A stretch of 64,000 nt of DNA from contig CAZSMC010000009.1 in assembly GCA_964607755.1 (NCBI GenBank), forward strand, positions 1 to 64,000, written 5' to 3'. The notes under the pieces are model-generated. The model ran no database searches. It was not told where the DNA came from and was given only the letters and a program-made list of their open reading frames with translations. A program made the position numbers and the translations under genes. Below, in pieces: positions 44,989 through 53,363 of the stretch. The DNA comes from CAZSMC01 sp964607755 (lineage in GTDB: Bacteria; Zhuqueibacterota; Zhuqueibacteria; Residuimicrobiales; Krinioviventaceae). The first letter of the stretch is position 1. Every line of letters starts with the position of its first letter.

Positions 44989-46221
44989 TTATAATGAAAC
45001 ATTTTCTTTAATGCTGTCAACTGCCTTTATAATATCCTCGGCATGCCCGAACGCGCTTAGTCTGAAAAAGCCTTCTCCGTTCGAACCGAACCCTGCTCCC
45101 GGAGTGCCCACAACTCTCGCTTCGTTCAACAGCTTGTCAAAAAAGTCCCAGGAGCTTAGACCTTTGGGCGTTTTCAACCAGATATATGGCGCATTGTCAC
45201 CGCCGTAACACGTCAAGCCAATATCTTGCAATCCGGATTTAATCACCCGGGCATTGGCCAGATAATAATCGATGAGAAACTGACACTCTTTTTGCCCTTC
45301 TTTGGAAAGTGCGGCAGCTCCGCCGGCCTGGACAATGTTCGATGCGCCATTAAAAAACGTATTTTGACGTCTCGCCCAGAGTTGATTCACCCGGCCGGGT
45401 TCTGTATCTTCGATCACCAGTTCTTGTGGAACAATCGTCCAGCCCAACCGCACGCCGGTAAATCCTGCCATTTTCGAAAAACTGTTAATTTCGATAGCGC
45501 ACTCTTTGGCTCCCTCGATCTGGTAGATCGAACGCGGCAGAGAATCATCCTGAATAAAAGCTGAATAGGCGGCATCGAAAATAATGACTGCTTTTTGCTC
45601 ACGAGCATAATCAACAAATTCCTTGAGTTGCTCTTTGGTGGCCACCGCGCCGGTGGGATTATTGGGACTGCAAATATAAATCAAATCCACTTTTTGATCA
45701 GGCAAATTTGGGAAAAAACCATTTTCCTCGGTGCACGGCATGTAATAAATGCCGTTGTACTGTTTTTTTTCTTTGTTGAATTCACCGGTTCGTCCGGCGA
45801 TAACATTGGTATCCACATAAACCGGATAGGCAGGGTCCTGTATAGCGACGAGATTGTCTTTTCCAAAAATGGACTGAATGTTGCCGGAATCCGGTTTTGC
45901 GCCGTCAGAGACGAAAATATCATCTTCATCTAAACGGACATTAAAAGCCGCGTAATAATTTCGCAGCGCTTCTTTCATTTCCGGTTCGCCGGTGGAATCA
46001 TCGGCATAGCCCCGATAGGTATCGATGTGGCCCTGCTGCTCCACACCTTTGTGCAATCCCTGTAAAATATGTTGCGTCAGAGGTTCGGTGGTATTGCCAA
46101 TGCCCAGTTTCATCACTCGAGCATTGGGCTGTTCGGCCTGAAAGGCTCGAACCCGGCGGCCGATTTCAGGAAATAAATATCCGGCTGAAAGTTTGTCATA
46201 ATTTTTATTTATGGTTGCCAT
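44989..46221 (-). CDS. dapL: LL-diaminopimelate aminotransferase
   Basis: 410 residues. It converts tetrahydrodipicolinate directly to LL-diaminopimelate with glutamate as donor, bypassing the succinyl or acetyl steps. Start ATG 46221 has AAGGAG 6 bases before it. Fold I PLP enzyme: VMKLGIGNTTEPLTQHI near the start, SDGAKPDSGNIQ, ICSPNNPTGAVA, and the PLP-lysine segment EINSFSKMAGFTGVRLGW. Last gene of the riboswitch-controlled operon. The continuous frame with dapF across the 100 N is an artefact of the N run. Confidence 0.95.
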   Translation of the reverse strand: MATINKNYDKLSAGYLFPEIGRRVRAFQAEQPNARVMKLGIGNTTEPLTQHILQGLHKGVEQQGHIDTYRGYADDSTGEPEMKEALRNYYAAFNVRLDEDDIFVSDGAKPDSGNIQSIFGKDNLVAIQDPAYPVYVDTNVIAGRTGEFNKEKKQYNGIYYMPCTEENGFFPNLPDQKVDLIYICSPNNPTGAVATKEQLKEFVDYAREQKAVIIFDAAYSAFIQDDSLPRSIYQIEGAKECAIEINSFSKMAGFTGVRLGWTIVPQELVIEDTEPGRVNQLWARRQNTFFNGASNIVQAGGAAALSKEGQKECQFLIDYYLANARVIKSGLQDIGLTCYGGDNAPYIWLKTPKGLSSWDFFDKLLNEARVVGTPGAGFGSNGEGFFRLSAFGHAEDIIKAVDSIKENVSL

Positions 46222-46233
46222 GGGTCTCCTTAT

Positions 46234-46333
46234 NNNNNNNNNNNNNNNNNNNNNNNNNNNNNNNNNNNNNNNNNNNNNNNNNNNNNNNNNNNNNNNNNNN
46301 NNNNNNNNNNNNNNNNNNNNNNNNNNNNNNNNN
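46234..46333. other. Assembly gap (100 N)
   Basis: Covers the last 15 or so codons of dapF and the dapF-dapL junction. No flank duplication seen; true length unknown. Confidence 0.95.
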
Positions 46334-47115
46334 GTCATATCGATGGCATAATCGTCGCCAATAGTAATTTTCAATTGTCCGCCGGGCATGTGCACGGTGA
46401 TCTCATTATCGCAGAGACCAAGCTTGTGTGCCACGGCTGCTGCGGCACTGCTTGAACTACCCGAAGCCAGTGTGTATCCGGCACCGCGTTCCCAGATTTC
46501 AATTCGTATGTTGTTTTTATCGAGCACCTTGAGAAACTGCACATTGGTGCGATTAGGGAAGCGCGGATCGACTTCCACATGCGGACCAAAAGTGTATGCC
46601 ATGTCCTCGGAAATGTCTTCACACGGAATAACGCAGTGAGGATTACCAATTGATGCAGCACAAAAAGTAAACTCGTGATCTTTGACCATAATCTTTTCGT
46701 TAATCACCTCTCGTTCCGGCCCGTCCACGGGAATAACAGTGCTGTCAAAGCTCACTTTGCCCATTTCCACATCGATCATCTTACCATCTGGATGCACCCG
46801 CGCATTGATCTTACCGCCCAGGGTTTCCAGCTCGAACAGTTTGTCACCCACAAACCCATGATCAAATAAATACTTTGAAAAAATGCGTAAACCGTTACCG
46901 CTTTTTTCGGCTTCACTACCATCCGGATTAAAAATTTGCAGCCGGTACAGACCGCTATCCGACGGCAGCGGTCCCCATAAAATCCCGTCAGAACCCACAC
47001 CGTAATTCCGGTGACAGATCACCTGTATCTCATCAGGAGCGAGATTCCGTCCAATTTCAGCAGGATTCATCACGATATAGTCATTACCGAGTCCGTGATA
47101 TTTATAAAATTTCAA
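46334..47115 (-). CDS. dapF: DapF-family epimerase with Ser in place of both catalytic Cys; 3' end in gap
   Basis: About 260 residues before the gap, of about 275 expected. The family interconverts LL- and meso-diaminopimelate by a two-cysteine acid/base mechanism. Family landmarks are clear: MKFYKYHGLGNDYIVMN, HRNYGVGSDGILWGP, ASIGNPHCVIP and IRIEIWERGAGYTLASG. However, the two cysteine positions read serine: EKS72GNGLR (CGNGxR in classical enzymes) and LAS218GSSSSA (ACGTGA). I checked both codons (AGC, TCG). The gene is placed between dapA and dapL in the operon, so its job is presumably still epimerisation, or another enzyme does this step. Confidence 0.85.
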
Positions 47116-47147
47116 TAGATACCCTTTCCAATATCAAAAGTCATAGA

Positions 47148-48041
47148 TTAGATCAAATCAAGTTCTTTGAGCAATTTTTTTAACGGCCGCACATGTTCCC
47201 GGCTGAGCGGAAGCAGAGGCAGCCGGATATGTTCCTCAACCAGTCCCATCAGAGCGCAAGCAGCTTTGACAGGTATCGGATTGGACTCGATAAAATTAAA
47301 CTGCATCAGCGGTAAAAGTTTGTAATGCAATTCACGTGCTTTCTGCCAATCATTGGAGAGCGCTGCTTCCACCATATCGTGGACCATAGTCGGCGCTTCG
47401 TTTGCCACCACCGACACCACTCCATCGGCGCCACAGGCAAGCATGGGCAGTGTGAGATAATCCTCACCGGAAAGGACCAAAAAATCATCCGGACGATGAC
47501 TGATTATGTGCATGATCTCGGAGAAATCACCGCTCGCCTCCTTAACGCCGACAATGTTTGGAATATCAGCCAGACGAATTGTGGTTTCAGCAGCAATGTG
47601 TTTGCCTGTGCGACCAGGAACATTGTACAGAAAAACCGGCAAATCGGTCGCTTCGGCAACCGCTTTAAAATGCTTGTAAAAACCTTCCTGGGTCGGTTTG
47701 TTGTAATACGGCCCGACAGACAAAATGGCATCGCCGCCTAATTCTGTAGCTCGCTTTGTGAGAGAGACAGCTTCATCTGTAGAATTGCTACCGGCACCGC
47801 ACATCACAGGCACACGTTTGTTGGATTGTTCGATCATAATTTCCATGACTCTGTGATGTTCCTCATGGCTGAGCGTTGCGCTTTCGCCGGTAGTGCCGCA
47901 TGCCAGGATGACATCTGTACCGTGCTCCACATGCCAATCTACGAGCTGGCGCAGCCGTTGTTCATCGAGCTTGTAATCCGACGTAAACGGCGTAATTAAC
48001 GCCACAGTTGATCCGCAAAATTTTTTCACATCAAATGACAT
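47148..48041 (-). CDS. dapA: 4-hydroxy-tetrahydrodipicolinate synthase
   Basis: 297 residues. It condenses pyruvate with aspartate semialdehyde, the first committed step to diaminopimelate. TIM-barrel aldolase with CGTTGESATLSHEEH (Thr pair of the catalytic triad), the tyrosine in VFLYNVPGRTGKHI, the Schiff-base lysine in IVGVKEASGDFSEI, and LSGEDYLTLPMLACGADGVVSV. Thirty-two bases before dapF, 20 after dapB. Length and motifs are normal. Confidence 0.96.
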   Translation of the reverse strand: MSFDVKKFCGSTVALITPFTSDYKLDEQRLRQLVDWHVEHGTDVILACGTTGESATLSHEEHHRVMEIMIEQSNKRVPVMCGAGSNSTDEAVSLTKRATELGGDAILSVGPYYNKPTQEGFYKHFKAVAEATDLPVFLYNVPGRTGKHIAAETTIRLADIPNIVGVKEASGDFSEIMHIISHRPDDFLVLSGEDYLTLPMLACGADGVVSVVANEAPTMVHDMVEAALSNDWQKARELHYKLLPLMQFNFIESNPIPVKAACALMGLVEEHIRLPLLPLSREHVRPLKKLLKELDLI

Positions 48042-48061
48042 ATCTGCATTCCTTTTAATTT

Positions 48062-48796
48062 TTATTCACTTTTTTTCAAAAGCATGTTTTTCATAAAATC
48101 ATCCATGGTAAAAATACCATGTTTGTCAGTAATCCATTCGGCAGCTTTGATAGCACCCAGGACAAAACCTTCCCGGCTATGAGCCACGTGTTTCAATTCA
48201 ATCGAATCGGCTACAGAATCAAATCCGATTTGATGTGTGCCGGGCACCCGGCCGACTCGTGTGGAGGTCACATGCAGAGCCGACGGATCGATAGGCTTGT
48301 GGATTGTTTCGGTCAGAATCTTTTCCTTGATAGATAATTTTTTGACCAGCACTTCTGCCAGAGACTGGGCGGTTCCACTGGGACTATCCGCTTTACCGGT
48401 GTGATGCCACTCGTGCAGGTAACAATCGTAATCGGTTTGCCCGGCCATAACACTGGCAGCGTAATCTGTTATTTTTTTGAACAGGTAAACGCCAATTGAA
48501 AAATTGGCGCTGTAAATCATGGTTAAATTCTTTATGGAACGCACTTTATCCAGTCTATCATACCATCCAGTCGTGCCTTCGACAACCGGCAGGTTCAGCA
48601 CCGCTGCTGTTTTGAGATTGTCTAATACCGCATCGGGCAGGGTGAAACTGATAGCTACCTCTGCCCTGTTCAGTTCAGCATCTGCTGTAAATGGCTTGTC
48701 TATATCAAAGATAGCAGAGACGTGATGACCCCGATCTGTCGCCAGGCGCTCGACTTCCCGCCCCATTCTGCCATAACCTATAATTGCAATATTCAT
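48062..48796 (-). CDS. dapB: 4-hydroxy-tetrahydrodipicolinate reductase
   Basis: 244 residues. It reduces the DapA product with NAD(P)H to tetrahydrodipicolinate. N-terminal Rossmann motif IAIIGYGRMGREVERLA, VEGTTGW near 83, and the catalytic/substrate loop HEWHHTGKADSPSGTAQSLA with the His-His and Lys of the family. Slightly short (about 265 is usual) with a compact N-terminal domain. Between dapA and lysC in the operon. Confidence 0.94.
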   Translation of the reverse strand: MNIAIIGYGRMGREVERLATDRGHHVSAIFDIDKPFTADAELNRAEVAISFTLPDAVLDNLKTAAVLNLPVVEGTTGWYDRLDKVRSIKNLTMIYSANFSIGVYLFKKITDYAASVMAGQTDYDCYLHEWHHTGKADSPSGTAQSLAEVLVKKLSIKEKILTETIHKPIDPSALHVTSTRVGRVPGTHQIGFDSVADSIELKHVAHSREGFVLGAIKAAEWITDKHGIFTMDDFMKNMLLKKSE

Positions 48797-48821
48797 GTTT
48801 CTCCTGTGTTTTAATCGAACG

Positions 48822-50180
48822 CTATGCCTTCTGAAGAACAGTATGTTCGTGCAAACTGTTGATCACCCTGGGTAAATCCTTTTCATCGATGACAAAACTC
48901 ATATTAATATCGGACCCGCCCATGGAAATCACATAAATTTTAACATCTTTTAAAAGACCAAATATCTGTGCCGCCACACCGGGAGTGCGTTTCAAATATT
49001 CACCCACACAACAAACGATAGCTTTTTCAGACTCGACCTCGACATCGGCAAATTCTTCGAGCTCTGGTCTGATTTTGTCCAAATGCTCGGCATTATCAAC
49101 AGTCATTGACACCGAAACTTCAGAAGTGGCAATAAGATCGACGGCTGTGTTGTATTTATCGAAAATCTCGAAAAGCTTGGCCATAAAACCGTGAGCCATC
49201 AGCATACGCGTCGATGTGACAGTGATGACTGTGAGTCCTTCTTTGTAGGCAATGGATTTCACCCGGCCTTCATGTTCACTCACCGGATTGTGTTTCTGAA
49301 TGATGGTACCTTCAAATTCCAGGTTCTTCGAATTGAGAATGATCACGCTGATATCGCGTTCAATCGCCGGTAAAAGCGTAGACGGATGAATGACCCTGGC
49401 ACCAAAATACGCCAGCTCGGCAGCTTCTTGAAAAGTCATATTGCGAATGCGTTGCGCTTCGGGCACAAGCGATGGATCGGCAGTTAACACGCCATCCACA
49501 TCCGACCAGATTTCTACGGTATCCACACCGAGCATGGCACCCAGCAGCGTGGCTGAATAATCCGATCCTCCTCGTCCGAGCGTGGTTGTGCGGCCGTTGG
49601 TATCGCTGCCGATAAAGCCCTGCATAATGGGTACTTTTTGTCCCATCAGAGGCTGTATCTTTTTAACTACATTCGCTTTTGAAGCTTCAAAATCCGGCCG
49701 CGCTGCAGAATAGTTGGAATCCGTGATCATGACCTCTCTGGCATCTACCATGATGCTATCGATATCCATAGCACGCAAAACCGCAGCCATAATATTGGTA
49801 GAAAAGAATTCTCCCATACTGATAAGCGCATCGTATAGATCCAAGCCAAAAGTTTCCGATTCAAGGATTCTATCCACCTTTTGCTTGAGTTCATCAATAC
49901 CTTTTGTAAAAGATGATTGAAAAAGTTTATCCTGGCCAATAGCCAGTTCATCAATAACTTTATGATGGTCCCAAATAATCTCTTCCAGCAGTTCATCTGT
50001 TTTTTTCTTGTCTCTTTCTACCGCATATTCCCAGAGCTTTACCAGTTTATCCGTCGTTTTTCCCATAGCTGACAGGATCACAGCCGGTTGTCGGTCCAAG
50101 CGTGATTTAATGATACCGGCAACGTGCTTAATAGCATCGGTGCTGCCAACAGAAGTTCCGCCGAATTTCATTACAAGCAT
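48822..50180 (-). CDS. lysC: Aspartate kinase (monofunctional)
   Basis: 452 residues. It phosphorylates aspartate, the entry step to the lysine, threonine and methionine family. N-terminal kinase domain with MLVMKFGGTSVGS, TTLGRGGSDYSATLLGAMLG and VEIWSDVDGVLTADP; C-terminal pair of ACT domains (from about 305: ITVTSTRMLMAHGF, CVGEYLKRTPGVAAQIFGLL), which bind feedback inhibitors such as lysine. Its presence under a lysine riboswitch adds transcriptional control to that feedback. Ten bases after the M20 gene. Confidence 0.95.
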   Translation of the reverse strand: MLVMKFGGTSVGSTDAIKHVAGIIKSRLDRQPAVILSAMGKTTDKLVKLWEYAVERDKKKTDELLEEIIWDHHKVIDELAIGQDKLFQSSFTKGIDELKQKVDRILESETFGLDLYDALISMGEFFSTNIMAAVLRAMDIDSIMVDAREVMITDSNYSAARPDFEASKANVVKKIQPLMGQKVPIMQGFIGSDTNGRTTTLGRGGSDYSATLLGAMLGVDTVEIWSDVDGVLTADPSLVPEAQRIRNMTFQEAAELAYFGARVIHPSTLLPAIERDISVIILNSKNLEFEGTIIQKHNPVSEHEGRVKSIAYKEGLTVITVTSTRMLMAHGFMAKLFEIFDKYNTAVDLIATSEVSVSMTVDNAEHLDKIRPELEEFADVEVESEKAIVCCVGEYLKRTPGVAAQIFGLLKDVKIYVISMGGSDINMSFVIDEKDLPRVINSLHEHTVLQKA

Positions 50181-50190
50181 AATCGTTCCC

Positions 50191-51171
50191 TTAAACTAAT
50201 TGTTTTACCATGTCTACATATAACGTGGCTGCTTTTTCCAATTCCTGTTTTGTGATCTGTTCATCAAGACAATGAGCATAATGTATAGACCCCGGTCCAA
50301 GCAAAAGCATGTCTCCGAGATTGCGAAGATAAGCCGCATCTGTGCCAAAACCGACTGTTGTTGTTTCAAACCCGGGCAGCGTATGAAAACATTGCGGCTC
50401 ATATTCACTTAAAATTTCAATTTGAATGTTTTGAGGAATCGGCTGCATTTTCTTGTGAATGTCGATCAGCGAGGTCGCTACCCGGAAAATACCTTCTGCT
50501 GCAGCGTCGTGCGCCAGGACATTGTTGCCTGATCCTCCTGAAATACGTCCGACATTCACCCGAGAGTGGCCAAACTCTGCACTCTCGCCCCAATCCTTAT
50601 TTATCCAGGTCTGTAAGAATTGAATCAACTGGTGAATAGCAGATATTCCTCGTTCTGGTTGAGAAGAATGACCGCCAGTTCCTGTCGCTTTAACCCGGTA
50701 AACCAGCACACCTTTTTGACCGGACACCATTTTGTTTTGCGTCGGTTCACCAATAATAACGTACGATGAATCCAGATCAAGAGCTGCCGCTTTTTTTGCT
50801 CCGGCAGAGACGTTCTCTTCATCCACAACAAACAAAAATGCAAAGTTATCAATTCCGTTGCTGCGCAACTGCTGTCCAGCCGACAGCATGGCAACGATCT
50901 GTCCTTTTGCATCGCATACGCCACGACCGTAGCATATTTCTCCCTGCCGGCGAAACGGAAAAAAGGGGGCGACAGTGTCTATATGCGTGCATAAAAGGAC
51001 ATGCGGAGCAGTACCTGTCGTGGCGAGCACATTGAAACGGTCGCTATCAACAGCTTGCCTGGACACGGAAAATGACAGATTTTGGAGATAATCAATAAGA
51101 AACCGGCCGACATCTTTTTCATGGCCGGATACAGACGGGATGTTGACAAGTTGTTCGAGTAATTCAATCAT
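50191..51171 (-). CDS. M20 family metallopeptidase/deacylase, first gene of the lysine operon
   Basis: About 326 residues. Zinc-site motifs: LLCTHIDTVAPFF, GRGVCDAKGQIVAML, VVDEENVSAGAKKA (catalytic Glu pair), IIGEPT, and GTGGHSSQPERG in the dimerisation lid, with FGTDAAYLRNLG near the end. This places it with ArgE/DapE/LysK deacylases. The DapL route does not need a DapE desuccinylase, so its substrate is open: an acyl-lysine, a lysine peptide, or an ornithine relative. The frame is open from ATG 51201, but that codon abuts the riboswitch terminator's U-tract; MIELLEQLVNIPSVSG at 51171 matches the usual N-terminus. Confidence 0.85.
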   Translation of the reverse strand: MIELLEQLVNIPSVSGHEKDVGRFLIDYLQNLSFSVSRQAVDSDRFNVLATTGTAPHVLLCTHIDTVAPFFPFRRQGEICYGRGVCDAKGQIVAMLSAGQQLRSNGIDNFAFLFVVDEENVSAGAKKAAALDLDSSYVIIGEPTQNKMVSGQKGVLVYRVKATGTGGHSSQPERGISAIHQLIQFLQTWINKDWGESAEFGHSRVNVGRISGGSGNNVLAHDAAAEGIFRVATSLIDIHKKMQPIPQNIQIEILSEYEPQCFHTLPGFETTTVGFGTDAAYLRNLGDMLLLGPGSIHYAHCLDEQITKQELEKAATLYVDMVKQLV

Positions 51172-51201
51172 CCGTCTATTAGAAGTTAAATGGAGGCTCA
51201 T

Positions 51202-51232
51202 AAAAAAAGGGCAACCGTTTTATCGGAGCCCC
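51202..51232 (-). terminator. Intrinsic terminator of the lysine riboswitch
   Basis: On the minus strand: GGGGCTCCG (51232-51224), loop ATAAAA, CGGTTGCCC (51217-51209), then seven U (51208-51202). The stem has a small internal loop. It lies between aptamer and first gene, the usual expression platform for lysine-triggered termination. Confidence 0.8.
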
Positions 51233-51278
51233 ACCTTGATGAACTTACAATGGCGTCAGGCCAGGGTACGTTAACAAA

Positions 51279-51440
51279 ATAGCGCTCCACGAATTTTCCG
51301 TGACAGTCCGGCAGTTCTTTACATGCCGGCCCAGTGATAACAACAGTGCGTTGCTATCACTTCGGCTCTGTACCCTTTCCACAAAATTCAACAGGTTCAC
51401 TACCTTCGCTTTGCTGTACTTTTGCACAGAGCTCCTCTAT
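51279..51440 (-). promoter_or_regulatory. Lysine riboswitch (L-box) aptamer
   Basis: On the minus strand the leader shows the L-box landmarks in order: ATAGAGGAGC at the 5' end (51440), AAAAGTACAG shortly after, then GGTACAGAGCCGAAGTG (the conserved GCCGAAG), a long hairpin GTGATAGCAACG/TGTTGTTATCAC, CTGGGCCGGCATGTAAAG, TGTCACGG, and the closing GTGGAGCGCTAT (51279). It precedes an intrinsic terminator and the M20-lysC-dapBAFL operon. Lysine binding is expected to favour termination. Identified by eye, not by covariance search. Confidence 0.88.
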
Positions 51441-51461
51441 TTCATGTTTATTTAATTTGCA

Positions 51462-51490
51462 AATATACTGATTATTTTTATATTTAGCAA
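51462..51490 (-). promoter_or_regulatory. Putative promoter of the lysine operon
   Basis: Minus strand TTGCTA (51490-51485) and TATATT (51467-51462) with a 17-base spacer. A start about 7 bases on would place the riboswitch aptamer about 15 bases into the transcript. Confidence 0.6.
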
Positions 51491-51510
51491 GTGGTTTCAG
51501 GCAGATAAAG

Positions 51511-51604
51511 TCTCAGTTATCGGTTGATATGCTCTAAAGCAGACCGCGAAATACGCGAAAAGATGCAAAAGAGTATAAGCTCAGTTATCAGTTGATATGC
51601 TCTA
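51511..51604. repeat. Two near-identical 25-bp direct repeats
   Basis: CTCAGTTATCGGTTGATATG-CTCTA near 51512-51536 and the same with A for G at 51580-51604, 68 bases apart. The second copy is the outer flank of the MITE-like element that follows. Confidence 0.6.
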
Positions 51605-51726
51605 TCTAAACCAAACAATGGGTCACAAATCTTTTCTGCATCAATGTTGTATCATTCTATAAATTTTGAAATTATAATTGTTCTTTACTCGTTTTGTGAC
51701 CCATTGTTAGAATTGTAACTGAGGTA
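51579..51726. repeat. MITE-like inverted-repeat element, copy B
   Basis: Core 51614-51709 is bounded by AACAATGGGTCACAAA and TTGTGACCCATTGTTA; outer arms AGCTCAGTTAT and GTAACTGAGGT are also inverted relative to each other. It is the reverse orientation of copy A at 10528-10676. From 51727 to 51841 nothing else is recognised. Confidence 0.65.
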
Positions 51727-51841
51727 TTTCCAGGTAAAGTATAACCCTAGTTATGGGAAGAGATGCCACCAATGTTGCACCGATGGATCACTTTTTAATT
51801 ACGGATGAATGGACTGAAAATCAAATGAAAGGCCACACATT

Positions 51842-52828
51842 TTGGACCTGTTTAGTCTACAAGAAAAAATAAATAAAATTCAGCAGCAAAAAGTGCTTGT
51901 GCTTGGCGATCTCATGCTGGACCGCTTTATCTGGGGCAAAGTGAACCGCATCTCGCCGGAAGCCCCGGTACCGGTCGTTCATGTCACGCATGAAACCGCA
52001 TATCCGGGCGGCGCGGCCAATGTGGCGCGAAATTTAGCTGAATTTGGTATTCAGGGAATGATCGGCGGCATGATCGGAAATGATGATAACGGTGAGATTC
52101 TGACTCGCTTGCTTAAAGAAAGCCATATCACAACTGACGGAATTCTGCAATGCAGCAGTTACCCGACGATTGTGAAAACCCGAATCATTGCCCGGCATCA
52201 GCAGGTCGTGCGGGTGGATCGAGAAAAAAAACAGCAGCCCTCGCCTGCAGAAATCCAGCAACTTGTTAACCGCCTTGATGATATTTTGCCAAACGTAGAT
52301 GCCGTAATTATGGAAGATTATGCCAAAGGATTTTTGTCCCAGGAATTGGCCGATCGTGTCATTTCACTGGCCAGGCAGCATAACAAAATTATCACAGTCG
52401 ATCCGAATCCGGGTAATCCGGTGCAATGGTCAGGCACGACACTCATCAAACCGAACCGTTATGAAGCTTTGGTTGCTGCCGGTATACCTCCGGATCAGGA
52501 AGACGTGGAATGGCAAACTGTTGGCGACAAGCTCATTAAGCAATGGAACACAGCCAATATTCTCATCACGCTGGGTGAAAAAGGAATGATCCTTTTTCAT
52601 CCGCCGGACGAACCCTACTTTACACCAACCCGGGCACGCGAGGTGTATGACGTGTCCGGTGCCGGCGATACTGTCATAGCATTTTTTACTGCCTCACTGG
52701 CTGCGGGACTGGATTGGAACGATGCGGCGGAAATTGCCAACCATGCCGCCAGTGTCGTTGTGGCCAAACTCGGTACAGCGACTGTTAAACCGGATGAGCT
52801 CATCCAAAACTTTAAGGATCATGAATAA
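51842..52828 (+). CDS. hldA: D-beta-D-heptose 7-phosphate kinase (HldE kinase domain / RfaE1)
   Basis: 328 residues from a TTG start. It phosphorylates heptose 7-phosphate at C1 on the way to ADP-heptose for LPS inner core. Ribokinase/PfkB fold: VLVLGDLMLDRFIWGKVNRI, SPEAPVPVVHV, AYPGGAANVARNLAEFG and the C-terminal catalytic DVSGAGDTVIAFF. Only the kinase half is present; the adenylyltransferase half of E. coli HldE must be encoded elsewhere. The stop overlaps gmhB by 8 bases. Confidence 0.92.
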   Translation: MDLFSLQEKINKIQQQKVLVLGDLMLDRFIWGKVNRISPEAPVPVVHVTHETAYPGGAANVARNLAEFGIQGMIGGMIGNDDNGEILTRLLKESHITTDGILQCSSYPTIVKTRIIARHQQVVRVDREKKQQPSPAEIQQLVNRLDDILPNVDAVIMEDYAKGFLSQELADRVISLARQHNKIITVDPNPGNPVQWSGTTLIKPNRYEALVAAGIPPDQEDVEWQTVGDKLIKQWNTANILITLGEKGMILFHPPDEPYFTPTRAREVYDVSGAGDTVIAFFTASLAAGLDWNDAAEIANHAASVVVAKLGTATVKPDELIQNFKDHE

Positions 52829-53363
52829 AGCCGTTTTTTTTGATCGCGATGACACGATCATAAAAAATATTCCCTATAACGGAAATCCGGCTCTGGTCAA
52901 ACTGATGCCGCACGCCAGAGAAGGGCTTGCACTATTGCAGCAATCCGGTTTTTTGCTCTTTATTATATCTAACCAGTCCGGTGTTGGACGGGGATATATT
53001 TCTTCCAGCGATGTCAATGTTGTCAATGCAGAAATGAACCGCCAGTTGGAGGCTGATTTTTTTAGCGGAATATACTGCTGTTTTGATGATCCAGACGATC
53101 CAAAGCATTATTGCCGTAAACCCTCACCAAAATTGATCTTACAAGCGGCTAATGAGCACAATATTGATGTGAACCAGTCTTTTTTTGTGGGGGACAAAAT
53201 GAGTGATATTCAGGCTGGAATAAATGCGGGATGCCGAACCGTTTTTATGATGACAGACAACAACGGCACAGAGCAACGGTCAGCTTCGCGTTTAGCTGAT
53301 TTTACCGCCATAAATTTGTTGCAAGCCGCAGAGTGGATTATCAGCCACACTCAAAAAAGTTAA
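52821..53363 (+). CDS. gmhB: D-glycero-D-manno-heptose 1,7-bisphosphate 7-phosphatase
   Basis: 180 residues from ATG 52821, inside the end of the kinase gene; the open frame begins further upstream but AAGGA and the conserved start MNKAVFFDRDDTI fix this position. HAD phosphatase: nucleophile motif FFDRDDT, IISNQSGVGRGYI (motif II), the zinc loop CCFDDPDDPKHYCRKPSP and FFVGDKMSDIQAG (motif IV). It removes the C7 phosphate, the next step after the kinase, so the two genes form a heptose pair. Confidence 0.92.
   Translation: MNKAVFFDRDDTIIKNIPYNGNPALVKLMPHAREGLALLQQSGFLLFIISNQSGVGRGYISSSDVNVVNAEMNRQLEADFFSGIYCCFDDPDDPKHYCRKPSPKLILQAANEHNIDVNQSFFVGDKMSDIQAGINAGCRTVFMMTDNNGTEQRSASRLADFTAINLLQAAEWIISHTQKS

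Noticed and set aside
46334..47115. Idea that the dapF serines are a translation slip on my part
   Set aside because: Both codons were re-read on the minus strand: AGC at 46902-46900 and TCG at 46464-46462.
51245..51427. 60-codon minus-strand frame upstream of the M20 gene
   Set aside because: It lies within the lysine riboswitch aptamer, has no domain, and the RNA structure explains its conservation.
51511..51726. Possible CRISPR array because of repeated 25-bp units
   Set aside because: Only two direct repeats with a 43-base spacer and no cas genes; the rest is an inverted-repeat element.
52722..52820. Upstream extension of gmhB
   Set aside because: It runs inside hldA in another frame; the conserved MNKAVFFDRDDT start and AAGGA support ATG 52821.
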